Shown: positions 8,334 through 16,702, counted from the stretch's first letter. The stretch is 43,641 nt of DNA from Geitlerinema sp. S16 (GCA_011390275.1 JAABST010000038.1:1-43641), one strand, 5' to 3'. Notes: generated by a model from the letters alone, not told the origin. Numbers and translations are program-made.

Positions 8334-9214
8334 TGTGTGGAAACTTGCCAACTTGGCAAATCGCAGCGGCGTCGATCTGCGGTACGAGCCATCAGCGCCA
8401 CGGCGTACCCTGCCAAGATGCTCACGCTTGGGAAGTGTTGCCGTCGGGGGCGATCGTGATTGCGGTAGCGGATGGAGCCGGGTCGGCGGTGCATAGCGAT
8501 CGCGGATCGTCGATCGCGGTCAAAGCCGCGACGGAGTTTCTGCGCGATCGGGCTGGTGAATGTCTGGCATGGCTTCAGCACAATCCGGATCGAGAAGGTG
8601 AGCCATCCAAGCTAGATGAATCGATCGAAGAGACCGACCACGATCCACAATCAACGCCAAATTCACCACTACAAGCCCATGCTCAGGTGCTGCTAGATCA
8701 TGTGTTGCAGGCAATTGAGCAAGAAGCAGAACAGGAAAATTGGTTGATCGCCGATTTGGCAACGACACTGGTGTCCGTGATCGCCGACGATCGCACGTCG
8801 ATCGCCATCCAAGTCGGAGACGGTGTCGCGATCGTCAACGACACCGCCAACCAGGCGATCGCCTTAACCGTCCCGAGTAACGGCGAATATGCTAACGAAA
8901 CCACGTTTGTCACCTCTCAAGCCGCACGGGATACCCTCCAAATTTCCACCTGGCAGGGCGAACTAACTCACCTCGCCGTCATGACCGACGGTCTTCAGCG
9001 ACTCGCTCTCAGTTTTCCCCAAGCCGTACCGCATCAGCCGTTTTTTCACCCCTTATTTCAATTTGTCGCCCAAACGGCAGATCTCGACCTCGCTTGCTCC
9101 AAGCTGAAAAACTTCCTAGCGTCACCGCGCGTCACTGATCGCGCCGATGACGATCTCACCCTATTTCTAGCCTATCGATCCCGCCAAGACGACGGAGGAT
9201 CGGCTCACACCTGA
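8333..9214 (+). CDS. PP2C-family serine/threonine phosphatase
   Basis: A 293-residue PP2C-type (PPM) protein phosphatase. The metal-binding DGAGSAVHSDRGS (Asp47) follows IVIAVA. Further PP2C landmarks are TTLVSVIADD, IQVGDGVAI, LAVMTDGLQRLAL and the C-terminal DDLTLFLAY. The opening AAASICGTSHQRHGVPCQDA is typical of the subgroup next to TerY-like VWA proteins. I prefer ATG 8333, overlapping the VWA stop, to a TTG five codons upstream. A region at about residues 80-115 is a polar insertion rich in Glu and Asp. In known VWA-PP2C systems a third gene encodes a protein kinase. None follows here: the next gene is on the opposite strand. Confidence 0.86.
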   Translation: MCGNLPTWQIAAASICGTSHQRHGVPCQDAHAWEVLPSGAIVIAVADGAGSAVHSDRGSSIAVKAATEFLRDRAGECLAWLQHNPDREGEPSKLDESIEETDHDPQSTPNSPLQAHAQVLLDHVLQAIEQEAEQENWLIADLATTLVSVIADDRTSIAIQVGDGVAIVNDTANQAIALTVPSNGEYANETTFVTSQAARDTLQISTWQGELTHLAVMTDGLQRLALSFPQAVPHQPFFHPLFQFVAQTADLDLACSKLKNFLASPRVTDRADDDLTLFLAYRSRQDDGGSAHT

Positions 9215-9253
9215 AATAACCGGAAATAAGCCAGAGCGGGCAAACAATCGCGA

Positions 9254-9802
9254 TTAACGGTGATCATCGTGATACCAGTGATACCAGGCCGACGAACTCC
9301 GAATCGCCAGCCACAGCATCAGCAAAGCAATTAGCCCCCCTTGTTGTGGTGCGTCAAACGCAAAAAAAACGAGGGCAACACAAAGTACATCCTGGGTCAG
9401 ATTCGCCCACAGTGGCAGACCACTTAAGCGGAAAAACCAGCCCACCTGCACTAATTGCAAGACAAGAGCCAACAGGCCGCCGACAATCCCGATCGTACCC
9501 ACAATCCAATCCGGCAACCCCGTAAACCGTGCCGTGGCCATCCCCATCCACGCACCGACGATCGGACTCAATACAAGCTGAATTAACTGAAGTGCGCGTT
9601 GTCCAATGCGCTTTTTTGAGGCGAAAATTTCAAACAGCGACAGGCTGACTAAAACGCCAACCACCACAGACGGGGACAACCTCGATAAAAAGGGTACATT
9701 CACCCAGAGATTGATTTTCAGCAGACCGATGAGGAGCAAAGGGAGACCGATACGTAAACCTGCGGCGGCTGATGCTGAGAGAGCCGCAAGAATGTCGATC
9801 AT
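9254..9802 (-). CDS. DUF4126 membrane protein
   Basis: A 182-residue, strongly hydrophobic protein with about five predicted membrane segments. The opening LAALSASAAAGLRIGLPLLLIGLL, the FEIFASKKR loop and the glycine-rich GTIGIVGGLLALVLQLVQ segment fit the DUF4126 family, which has no assigned function. It sits convergent to the PP2C gene (40 bases between stop codons) and is separated from the helicase gene by a hairpin region. Nothing ties it to the VWA/PP2C pair beyond position. Confidence 0.8.
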   Translation of the reverse strand: MIDILAALSASAAAGLRIGLPLLLIGLLKINLWVNVPFLSRLSPSVVVGVLVSLSLFEIFASKKRIGQRALQLIQLVLSPIVGAWMGMATARFTGLPDWIVGTIGIVGGLLALVLQLVQVGWFFRLSGLPLWANLTQDVLCVALVFFAFDAPQQGGLIALLMLWLAIRSSSAWYHWYHDDHR

Positions 9803-9944
9803 GATTTGGGAAGAGTCAGGAACGATCAGACTAACTAAGGGCTAGAAGTGAATTCTAAAGCGCGATCGATATCGCTACATCCTCACTGTAAGTGACTTTA
9901 GCCATGTATTTCACGCAATTGTCGGAAAAATATTCAATCCAAAT

Positions 9945-9991
9945 AAAATGTCCACCGGTCGATCTTGCAATCAAACCCGGCGGACATTTTT
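9945..9991 (-). terminator. hairpin downstream of the DEAD-box helicase
   Basis: AAAATGTCCACCGG at 9945-9958 pairs with CCGGCGGACATTTT at 9977-9990 with one internal mismatch, followed or preceded by T/A runs on both strands. It lies about 90 bases past the helicase stop and upstream of the DUF4126 gene, so it probably ends helicase transcription. Confidence 0.65.
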
Positions 9992-10082
9992 GGCGCTATG
10001 TTTTCTCCATAGCTAAATCGCGAAAAGTTCGCAGCCTGCGAATTGAGCTCATCTCAATCCGCCAGGAGCTGCATCACGATGA

Positions 10083-11867
10083 TTAGCGGTTCGACGCATT
10101 ACGATCGCGGTCACGATCGCTGCGACGACGCGGCGGAGCATACTGTGTGCGAGGAGCACTGCCACCACCACCAGCAGAACGACGATAGCCACCACCGCCA
10201 CCGCCACCGCTACGACGACGGTAACCACCGCCACCGCCGCCAGTGCCACGTGTCCGTTTTGCACGGCTCATCATGTGCTCGACTTCTTCCAAGCTGAAGC
10301 CAATTTTGCTCGGGCCATCGACTGAGCGATCTTCGAGCAACATCGACAGCGCCTTACAAGCAATCTGCGACACATCAATATCTTCTTCGATGCGTTGCAA
10401 TAGCTCGGCAGCTTCTTCTTTAATTTGCTGACGTTCGAGCTTCGTAATCAGCTCGTTGTGATACAGCTTTTTCGCATCCCCGATCGAAGGCACTTCTTGA
10501 TAGATGATCGGCGCACCCGAGGTGTGCATGATGCGAGTGAGTTTCTTGAACTCAAGCGGCGTCACCAGTGTGACCGCCGTACCCTTACGACCTGCGCGAC
10601 CGGTACGACCGATGCGGTGGACGTAGCTGTCGCTGTCAAACGGAATGTGGTAGTTGAAGACGTGGCTGACATCATTAATATCAAGGCCACGGGCGGCAAC
10701 GTCCGTCGCGATCAGCAGGTCAATTCGGCTGCGCTTGAAGTTTTCGATCGCTTCATTACGCTGGCGTTGCTGCATATCACCGTGCAATGCGCTGGCGGCA
10801 TATCCGCGCGACACCAGGGTCGTGCAAAGCATGTCGGTTTCTTTCTTCGTACGGCAGAAAATCAGCGCCTTATTCGGTGCTTCCGTATCAATCAAACGCA
10901 CCAGTGCGCCTTCTCGTTCACGCTCCTCAATGACGTAATACCGTTGAGCAATATCAGTATTAGTCGTCGTACCTTTCGGGGTAACGTCGATCGTCACGGG
11001 CTGCTTCAGGATTTTCTGTGATAGCTCACGAATCGCCTGAGGCAGAGTTGCCGAGAACAGCAGGGTTTGGCGGCTATCGGGTAGGTAGGTAAAGATTTCG
11101 TCGATATCGTCGAGGAAGCCCATATCGAGCATTTCATCGGCTTCATCGAGAATCACCATCGACGGGTTGAAATTGTCGAGACGACCCGATTTGAGGTGAT
11201 CAAGCAGACGTCCCGGCGTTGCCGTCACAATCTGAGCGCCGCGACGAATTAGATCAACCTGACGGCTAATCGACTGTCCACCGTAGACAGCGACCGTACG
11301 GAAATTCGCATAGCGACCGAGACGGTATAGTTCATCACTGACCTGAGATGCGAGCTCGCGCGTCGGGACGATGACGAGCACCTCAACACCACCGCGCCCG
11401 GTAATCGCGTTCATCGAGGGCAGACCAAAGGCCGCCGTTTTACCGGTTCCGGTTTGTGCCCGCGCAATCACATCGCGACCGCTGAGGACGACGGGGAGTG
11501 CTTGCAGTTGGATCGGGCTAGGGCACGTGAATCCCGCTTCTTTGATCCCACGTAGGATGCTGTCTTTGAGGCCAAAATGCTCAAAGGTCAGTTCGGGTTT
11601 CGTATCCGATTCTGTTTCCGTCTCGAAGTCAGCATCAAAGTCAGCATCAAAGTCAGCGCTAGATGTGGCTTTGACGACGGTTGGAGCGTCATCTTGAGAG
11701 TCAGCATCGACATCGGTGCTGTCTGGCTTGGCTTTAGCTTTGGACTTCACGGCGACAATTTCGGGAACGTCAGACGTTCGGGGCGAAACATCGGTGGTGA
11801 TTTCCGGGTTTAATGTTGCGGTCGAGGTCGATTCGGTGGACTCTTGCGGGGTTGCAGTCAGGGTCAT
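10083..11867 (-). CDS. DEAD-box ATP-dependent RNA helicase with acidic N-terminus and Gly/Arg-rich tail
   Basis: A 594-residue DEAD-box helicase. Motifs in order: Q motif (about 95-122, CPSPIQ), motif I AQTGTGKT (137-144), Ia PTRELA, Ib TPGR, II DEAD (241-244), III SAT, then in the second RecA lobe ATDVAARGLDI and HRIGRTGRAGR. The first 90 residues are a non-conserved acidic extension with a DFDADFDADF repeat, encoded by a 12-bp tandem DNA repeat at 11626-11649. The last 55 residues are a Gly/Arg/Ser-rich tail, as in RNA-binding helicases. Cyanobacterial relatives such as CrhR are cold- and redox-induced. That regulation is plausible here but not shown. It is preceded by about 0.8 kb of gene-free DNA. 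Confidence 0.93.
   Translation of the reverse strand: MTLTATPQESTESTSTATLNPEITTDVSPRTSDVPEIVAVKSKAKAKPDSTDVDADSQDDAPTVVKATSSADFDADFDADFETETESDTKPELTFEHFGLKDSILRGIKEAGFTCPSPIQLQALPVVLSGRDVIARAQTGTGKTAAFGLPSMNAITGRGGVEVLVIVPTRELASQVSDELYRLGRYANFRTVAVYGGQSISRQVDLIRRGAQIVTATPGRLLDHLKSGRLDNFNPSMVILDEADEMLDMGFLDDIDEIFTYLPDSRQTLLFSATLPQAIRELSQKILKQPVTIDVTPKGTTTNTDIAQRYYVIEEREREGALVRLIDTEAPNKALIFCRTKKETDMLCTTLVSRGYAASALHGDMQQRQRNEAIENFKRSRIDLLIATDVAARGLDINDVSHVFNYHIPFDSDSYVHRIGRTGRAGRKGTAVTLVTPLEFKKLTRIMHTSGAPIIYQEVPSIGDAKKLYHNELITKLERQQIKEEAAELLQRIEEDIDVSQIACKALSMLLEDRSVDGPSKIGFSLEEVEHMMSRAKRTRGTGGGGGGYRRRSGGGGGGGYRRSAGGGGSAPRTQYAPPRRRSDRDRDRNASNR
11626..11657. repeat. 12-bp in-frame tandem repeat in the helicase gene
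   Basis: AAGTCAGCATCA occurs twice exactly and a third time in part, encoding the repeated Asp-Phe-Asp-Ala tetrapeptides of the helicase N-terminal extension. Being a multiple of three, it keeps the frame. Confidence 0.85.
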
Positions 11868-12623
11868 GAATTAATTAAGAGGGGTTCGTGATAATTTTCG
11901 GACGTGTCAAGGGCGCAGATGGCGAACTGAAGAGAAGTCACTCATTTGAACTCACATGTGGCAAGCCACACCTTAAGGAAACCTTAGGTAATAGTGAATG
12001 AGTGTTGGCGCTGGAGCTGCGACAGTCCGTCCGTATCGAATTCTTTACTCGATGCGAGCTGATTAAACTGTGTTTTGCACTGCTTGGTGTTTCCCGAATC
12101 GCTTAAATGTCGCACCGTTCAAACCGGAAGGCCGGAGGTCTCCCGATGTAGAGGTTGTTCGCGAAGCAAATTTCGAGTTGCTGCTTTAGCGGTCAAGCAT
12201 TTGTGCTGCTCTCTGGCTAGCACGAATTGCGTGCCTAGCTCTTGTCCTGACATCTTGCCGTACCGATCGCGCATAGTGGCAGCGGTGTGGCGTCGCCCAC
12301 TGTACACTGTGCGGCTTGAGTCGGGGTCTCGGGTGCAGAACGGCAAACAAGAAGTTTGCTGGGTTGGCTCGACAGTAGGTCGAACGTCTGCAAGGAGCCA
12401 GAGCTTAGATACAGTGTCAGTAACGCTTAACTATCATAAGGCTAAATTGACAATCTGTCCGAGAATTTCACGCATAAAGATGACCGTTTCGGGACATTTC
12501 GCAGCATTATTTGACATTTTTAGGTTCGTTGTCAGCTCAAGCCACGATTTATCAAGGGGTTGAGGAAAAGCGGGGTTTGAATCGTCAGGCCAAAAAAGTA
12601 TCTGACCTTTCTCGCGAGGGGTG
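11868..12623. other. long gene-free leader region upstream of the helicase
   Basis: About 0.75 kb between the helicase start and the hairpin after opcA. Small frames exist on both strands (for example minus 12119-12346), but none gives a recognisable protein or good initiation site. Short inverted repeats are present near the helicase start, including GTGGCAAGCCAC around 11949-11960 and AAGGAAACCTT around 11975. A long 5' untranslated region or a small RNA gene is possible; the sequence alone does not decide. Confidence 0.45.
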
Positions 12624-12656
12624 AGAAGTCGGAGCGTTTCAAAAACTCCGACTTCT
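12624..12656 (-). terminator. hairpin after opcA
   Basis: AGAAGTCGGAG (12624-12634) and CTCCGACTTCT (12646-12656) form a perfect 11-bp stem with an 11-base loop, 29 bases past the opcA stop. There is no T-run after it on the minus strand, so it may be a stability hairpin rather than a classical intrinsic terminator. Confidence 0.55.
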
Positions 12657-12684
12657 GGCGGTATTGCCCGAATTCGCGTAAACC

Positions 12685-14010
12685 TTAGATGGCAAGCTGC
12701 AAAATCTGCGCGGTGACGGCCAGACTTTCCTCATAAAGGACATCACGTCCCCAGCGCTGAAGCTGTTGCGCCATTAGCAGTTCTGCTTTTTGGTCGGAGA
12801 GGGTCGTGACCTGTTCGGTACGGCATGATTGCGCCCCGCCGCCGGATTCCATGCGCATACAGCCCGTCGTCTCCGAACACAAAATTGTGCAGCAGTCGGC
12901 ATTGGGGTTTTGCGAGTCGAGGCGTAGGCCGACTAAATCGCCGGGAATTTCGCCCATATCGGCGACGGGAATTCCGGCAAGTTCGGCGTCAATTTCTTTA
13001 CCGTTGGGGCTGATGAGCTTAATGCGTTTAATGTCGTAGTCGCCGCCTTCAAAGGTATAGGACTGGGGTTTCCAGCCGAGGCGACTGGCGAACCAGCCAA
13101 GGAACATCATGGCTTGGGAGTCGTTGCCTTTTTCGTAATCGATCGCGATGCGATCGAGTTCACCAAGGGAGCTGCGGCGCTCTGGTGGATCGTAGGCGGC
13201 GGCGGCTAGCTCTTGCCATGCGGCGAGGCGATGCCAGTTGAGATCGGCAATATAGATTTCCTGCTCGATCAATTCCTGCATTTTCAGTAGTTCGCGATCG
13301 GGATCGCTGAAGTAGCACGAGTCTACAATGACGCAACTGGCGCTACGACTCAGGACGCGAAAGAGTTCTTGTTCGGGGTTGGGTGTGGCTTTCCACCAGA
13401 TGAAGGTGGGCAGGTTGGGCAGGAGTAGGGATTGGATAAGTTCGCCGACGCGATCGAGGGCGGCTTTAGTTCCGCGTAGGGTGATGTATTCGCAGCAGAC
13501 GAGGCGATCGCTTTTCTTTTGGACGGGGCAGTAGGCGGAAACCTGGGCGGTGACGCCGGTGTCTTCGCCGAGGGTAGGACAGAGGGTAATGATGCGCGAG
13601 GGGTTACGATCGGCGATCGCGTCACTCAGGCTGTAGCCGCGTGCGTTGAGGTTTTCGACGGTTTGGCGTTCGTCGGGTTGTTTGGCGAACTCTTCGCGCA
13701 GGCGATCAAGGGTGGCGTTATCCATCCGCCCGGTGTGGTCGAGTTTGTAGGTTTTTTGGGCGGCTTCGATCGCGCTACGGGTTTGGGGGCCGTGGATGCC
13801 GTCGATCGGGCCGTCATAAAATCCCAGAGCGCCGAGAAGTTGTTGAAATTCTTCGGGTTCGTAGATCACCATCGTAAAGGTGGTGGCACGGGTGGCGATC
13901 GGTACGCCTTGGCCGGTGGACTGGCTTAACCAGATTTTATGCAGCTCGGTTTCGAGGGTTTCGAGGGAGATGTCTTTGGGTTTTTGGAGGGCGACGAGGG
14001 GAGTGCTCAT
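12685..14010 (-). CDS. opcA: glucose-6-phosphate dehydrogenase assembly protein OpcA
   Basis: OpcA activates Zwf allosterically and helps its oligomerisation in cyanobacteria. It is itself a thioredoxin target. The 441-residue protein opens MSTPLVALQKPKDISLETLE, carries a peptidoglycan-binding-like segment (LGALGFYDGPIDGIHGPQTR) as many cyanobacterial OpcA proteins do, and then the OpcA core with NPSRIITLCPTLGED, FIWWKATPNPEQELF and DLNWHRLAAWQEL. A C-terminal cluster of cysteines (ADCCTILC, TTGCMRM, AQSCRTEQ) is visible. ATG 14010 is chosen over a longer in-frame start at 14064. It normally follows zwf directly, but here about 3 kb of accessory DNA lies between the two genes. Confidence 0.93.
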   Translation of the reverse strand: MSTPLVALQKPKDISLETLETELHKIWLSQSTGQGVPIATRATTFTMVIYEPEEFQQLLGALGFYDGPIDGIHGPQTRSAIEAAQKTYKLDHTGRMDNATLDRLREEFAKQPDERQTVENLNARGYSLSDAIADRNPSRIITLCPTLGEDTGVTAQVSAYCPVQKKSDRLVCCEYITLRGTKAALDRVGELIQSLLLPNLPTFIWWKATPNPEQELFRVLSRSASCVIVDSCYFSDPDRELLKMQELIEQEIYIADLNWHRLAAWQELAAAAYDPPERRSSLGELDRIAIDYEKGNDSQAMMFLGWFASRLGWKPQSYTFEGGDYDIKRIKLISPNGKEIDAELAGIPVADMGEIPGDLVGLRLDSQNPNADCCTILCSETTGCMRMESGGGAQSCRTEQVTTLSDQKAELLMAQQLQRWGRDVLYEESLAVTAQILQLAI

Positions 14011-14063
14011 GGTGTTTTCGGCGAAGGGTTTAAGGGTGGGAAATTGGAAAGGGTCAAGCAACA

Positions 14064-14690
14064 CTAGCCGGATAGTGCTGTTAATTTTTTGAGGATTTGC
14101 AGGACTTCATATAGTTCATTTTGGCGAGAATTTCGCGTCAAAAAGATGTCTGATATTGCATATCTCGGTTGATGTCCCTGTTCTAGTTTGACAAAGGCAA
14201 ATTCACCGCCGGAGGTGATGAGACCATAGTTCACGAAATTCGGTGCGGCCAATAGATAGGTTAAGAGTTGTGCTAATCCGGCTTCGATCGAGAGGCTGGC
14301 ACGTTTGGCTTCGATGACCATAATCCAGAGTTGTTCACGAAAAATCAGGGTGTCAATTCGTCCTGTAATGAATTGCTCATCGTCAGGAATGTTGAGGGTA
14401 ACGGGAACTTCTGAGCGGAAGTGAAAGGGGGGTAAATAGAGTTCGGCGATGAACAATATGGGATCAATCACGGCCATGCGTACAGCGTCTTCGCGTAGGG
14501 GTGGATAGTTCAGGAGGTTGAGATATCCGGCGCGGACGCGATCGAGCAATTGGCGATCGAGATCGGTGATGGGTGGTAGGTTGGTTTGCCATTCGGAAAA
14601 GAAGGCAGGATCGTCGATGTGGGAGAGGTTGAAGCGATCGATGAGATCGCTAAGTTCAATTTGATTTGCGGCTAAGGCTTGGGCGGTCAC
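14064..14690 (-). CDS. restriction-endonuclease-like (HsdR N-terminal type) protein
   Basis: A 208-residue protein resembling the N-terminal nuclease domain of type I restriction R subunits and many stand-alone cyanobacterial proteins. PPLREDAVRMAVIDPIL is followed by the PD-(D/E)xK-type core: GRIDTLIF supplies the Asp and VIEAKRA the E-x-K. Then come GLAQLLTYLLAA and GLITSGGEFAFVKL. The acidic and Lys residues are intact, so it may cut nucleic acid. No methylase or specificity subunit is nearby, so it is not an obvious restriction system. It lies 53 bases upstream of opcA on the same strand, in the accessory segment between zwf and opcA. Confidence 0.75.
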   Translation of the reverse strand: MTAQALAANQIELSDLIDRFNLSHIDDPAFFSEWQTNLPPITDLDRQLLDRVRAGYLNLLNYPPLREDAVRMAVIDPILFIAELYLPPFHFRSEVPVTLNIPDDEQFITGRIDTLIFREQLWIMVIEAKRASLSIEAGLAQLLTYLLAAPNFVNYGLITSGGEFAFVKLEQGHQPRYAISDIFLTRNSRQNELYEVLQILKKLTALSG

Positions 14691-14716
14691 AGTGAATCAA
14701 CCTCATAAATAGAAAC

Positions 14717-14784
14717 GGTAGGGTGCGTTAGGCGATGATGGTTCTGGCTCGATCACGATATTTTTGATTCCGCCGTAACGCACC
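14717..14784. repeat. dispersed GTAGGGTGCGTTA repeat, copy 1
   Basis: GGTAGGGTGCGTTA at 14717-14730 is matched by an inverted TAACGCACC at 14776-14784. The same arms recur three times at 16781-17038. It is a common class of intergenic repeat in cyanobacteria. Confidence 0.8.
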
Positions 14785-14799
14785 GTGTTTAATATCCAC

Positions 14800-15438
14800 T
14801 TAGTCAATATCAAAGTTGGGTCGGACTTGTATCCTTGCCTTTTGATAGAGTGTACTTAAAAGATGTTTTGGTTGACCATCTCGATTCCAAGGTTGAAGAT
14901 CGGAGTCCAGTTCACAGAAGATGAATTGTTCAATCTTTTGCTCCTGATAAATCTCTTCTGCTTTTACTAAAATAGCGGCGAGTATTGCCAGATCATAGGG
15001 CTTTGAATTTAGTGTTGTTGCACCGATCCTAACTTGACGCTCTAACATTGCTTCTGACAATGAAAAGAGACAAAGTCCAGAGTGTTGCCTCAGATTATCA
15101 AGTCGATTAGGAATCTGGTTTAGCTCACTGATAACGAGATTTTCAAATTGATCGAAGACTCGAAATGCTGAGTTTGCATCTTGATTAGACAGGCGTTTTT
15201 CGTCTCTTGCCCAACGAACAAATTTACGCAATTCGTTGGAGCTGGATCGCGATCGCGATGCGAATCGCCTTGGAATTGTTTCTTGTGCTTCTATCAGTGA
15301 GATATGTGGAACAAAAATACGAAGTTCTCCGGAATTAGCACGCGCCAACAATTCAAGCGCTTGCGGACTCTGTAAGTGAGCTGGTGCGAGAACATCGACA
15401 ACCCAATTAGTTTCGACGAAAACTACTTTTGCAGTCAT
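14800..15438 (-). CDS. PIN-like domain protein
   Basis: A 212-residue protein with a PIN-type nuclease layout. The first strand VVFVETNWVVDVL holds the motif usually written DTN, here ETN. IFVPHISLIEAQETI fits the second conserved acidic position, and KPYDLAILAAILV the third (Asp). PIN proteins are metal-dependent RNases, often VapC toxins. This one is longer than VapC (about 130 residues). Its start overlaps the stop of the upstream gene by four bases (ATGA), so the two are almost certainly one operon and possibly an interacting pair. The neighbouring DNA is AT-richer than the flanking housekeeping genes, suggesting acquisition. Confidence 0.6.
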   Translation of the reverse strand: MTAKVVFVETNWVVDVLAPAHLQSPQALELLARANSGELRIFVPHISLIEAQETIPRRFASRSRSSSNELRKFVRWARDEKRLSNQDANSAFRVFDQFENLVISELNQIPNRLDNLRQHSGLCLFSLSEAMLERQVRIGATTLNSKPYDLAILAAILVKAEEIYQEQKIEQFIFCELDSDLQPWNRDGQPKHLLSTLYQKARIQVRPNFDID

Positions 15439-15920
15439 GCATGAACCTCATCAAGTAGGCGGGGATGACCGGCTCTGATCTCTCCTCCACGGACTAAACT
15501 TAATGTGAGTGGATCGAAGATTTTGCTCGCTTCTTCTTGTTGTTCATAGGGACAGGATTCAGATTGAAGTTGTACAAACCATTTCTGAACTTGGTCTTCA
15601 AATTCGGCTCCTAATGAATAATTAGTCGTGTAGCTATCTTTTTCTGGTACGTTCAGACTTTTAATAGTGGCTTGATTTGCGATGCTGATTGAGTCTCCGT
15701 TCGATTGTTCAAAAGAGTCTCGTAGTATTGTGATGTCTTGATTAATTATTAGTACTCCGATCGGGCAGTTCAAGGCGACCATTGTTGTTTTTAAGGCATC
15801 AAAGATGTGTGGTTGATTTGTGGGGCTATTTGTGAGTCCTTGAGTTATCTTTATTTGAAGAATAACGAGGTATTCACCTTCGGCATTGGTAATTATAATG
15901 TCGGGATTAATTGATTTCAT
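15435..15920 (-). CDS. conserved hypothetical, nuclease-like fold (PD-(D/E)xK remnant)
   Basis: A 161-residue protein. The start MKSINPDIIITNAEGEYLVI followed by LQIKIT resembles the PDIIIT...LxVEVK core of a PD-(D/E)xK nuclease family common in cyanobacteria, but the Glu before x-Lys reads Gln here, so the catalytic site may be lost. ALNCPIGVLIINQDITILRDS fits the same family. The C-terminus GEIRAGHPRLLDE is a tail I have seen in related cyanobacterial proteins. The stop overlaps the PIN-gene start (15435-15438). A palindromic repeat element lies just upstream (15965-16083). A role as the antitoxin-like partner of the PIN protein is my inference only. Confidence 0.6.
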   Translation of the reverse strand: MKSINPDIIITNAEGEYLVILQIKITQGLTNSPTNQPHIFDALKTTMVALNCPIGVLIINQDITILRDSFEQSNGDSISIANQATIKSLNVPEKDSYTTNYSLGAEFEDQVQKWFVQLQSESCPYEQQEEASKIFDPLTLSLVRGGEIRAGHPRLLDEVHA

Positions 15921-15964
15921 TGTTTGTAAATTGTCTTACAGGATGCTCAGGAGAGTTCGGGCTA

Positions 15965-16083
15965 TCGTTCCCACGCTCTGCGTAGGAATGCCGTGTAGAC
16001 GCTTTGCGTCGTGTGGTGCTGGAAAGGGCGATCGTGACGTGGAGCGTCTGAGTATGCGTCTACCACGCAGAGCGTGGGAACGA
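15965..16083. repeat. MITE-like palindromic repeat, 119 bp
   Basis: TCGTTCCCACGCTCTGCGT (15965-15983) is perfectly inverted at 16065-16083. Inside, GTAGACGC (15995-16002) is inverted as GCGTCTAC (16056-16063). The element contains no gene and lies upstream of the nuclease-like/PIN pair. Similar sequences ending in GTTCCCACGC are widespread intergenic repeats in cyanobacteria. Confidence 0.85.
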
Positions 16084-16231
16084 GGATATCTCGTTCGCAG
16101 AGTGCAGAAACGAGTAAATATGAGTAATTTAACGCCCCATCTTGAACTCCTCACTTATCTCACTTACAGAACAACCTTTTGTTAAAAGTAGTGAGAGCTT
16201 GTAGATAAAGTCACGAGGGGATAAGTCACTA

Positions 16232-16543
16232 TCAAAGACGAAATTTTTTGTGTAGCATTTGCTTTAAGGCGTCGGTGCTTCTGAGTACAAACTCGTCTTC
16301 AGATTCTTCGTCTAGAGGTTCACCTATTTTGTCACTGAGTTCAGTCAGGAATGACTCATCTTTGATTACGCTAGAGACTTCTCTTGAGAATCTCTGGGCT
16401 TTATCTTCACCTAAAAAAGATGAAGCAGCTAGCTCCACTTTTTTTGGTAAATTCTGCTGAATTTCTGCTATTGTCAAGCCAAAATCTTGTGATGTTATAA
16501 ACGAGCTATTTGGCTCTTCTACAAATTCTTTAAAGTTACTCAT
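16232..16543 (-). CDS. hypothetical protein, 103 aa, acidic and helical
   Basis: A 103-residue frame from ATG 16543, starting MSNFKEFVEEPNSSFI, rich in Glu, Asp, Ser and Leu, with no membrane segment and no motif I recognise. The segment LPKKVELAASSFLGEDKAQR and the C-terminal LKQMLHKKFRL suggest a helical protein. The stop of the next upstream gene (16547) lies three bases before its start, so they form a pair. Codon use is AT-rich, like the rest of the accessory segment. Function unknown. Confidence 0.55.
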   Translation of the reverse strand: MSNFKEFVEEPNSSFITSQDFGLTIAEIQQNLPKKVELAASSFLGEDKAQRFSREVSSVIKDESFLTELSDKIGEPLDEESEDEFVLRSTDALKQMLHKKFRL

Positions 16544-16546
16544 CTG

Positions 16547-16702
16547 CTATTTACCTCGTTTTTTTGATTTGTAGAATGCGCGAAACAATACCTCAAATGA
16601 CTTGACTACTTCCTCAAGAATCCGAGCCTTAGTTTTCTCATCTAAGATGTCCCAGAGTTTCCAAAACCACTGGAATGTTTTTATTAGCCAGTTATTAATC
16701 AC
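16547..16702 (-). CDS. small hypothetical protein, start uncertain
   Basis: A short basic, aromatic-rich product (VINNWLIKTFQWFWKLWDIL, then a KTKARILEEVVKSFEVLFRAF segment and a KSKKRGK end), probably an amphipathic or membrane-associated helix pair. I place the start at GTG 16702. The frame stays open to 16891, but that extra part is translated from intergenic repeat DNA (16730-16847), so it is unlikely to be coding. It is separated by three bases from the following 103-residue gene, suggesting co-translation. No function can be assigned. Confidence 0.4.
   Translation of the reverse strand: MINNWLIKTFQWFWKLWDILDEKTKARILEEVVKSFEVLFRAFYKSKKRGK

Noticed and set aside
12119..12346. Minus-strand open frame of 75 codons upstream of the helicase
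   Set aside because: Composition is Arg/Thr-rich without any motif, no ribosome binding site is visible, and the plus strand is open over the same stretch, as expected for non-coding GC-rich DNA.
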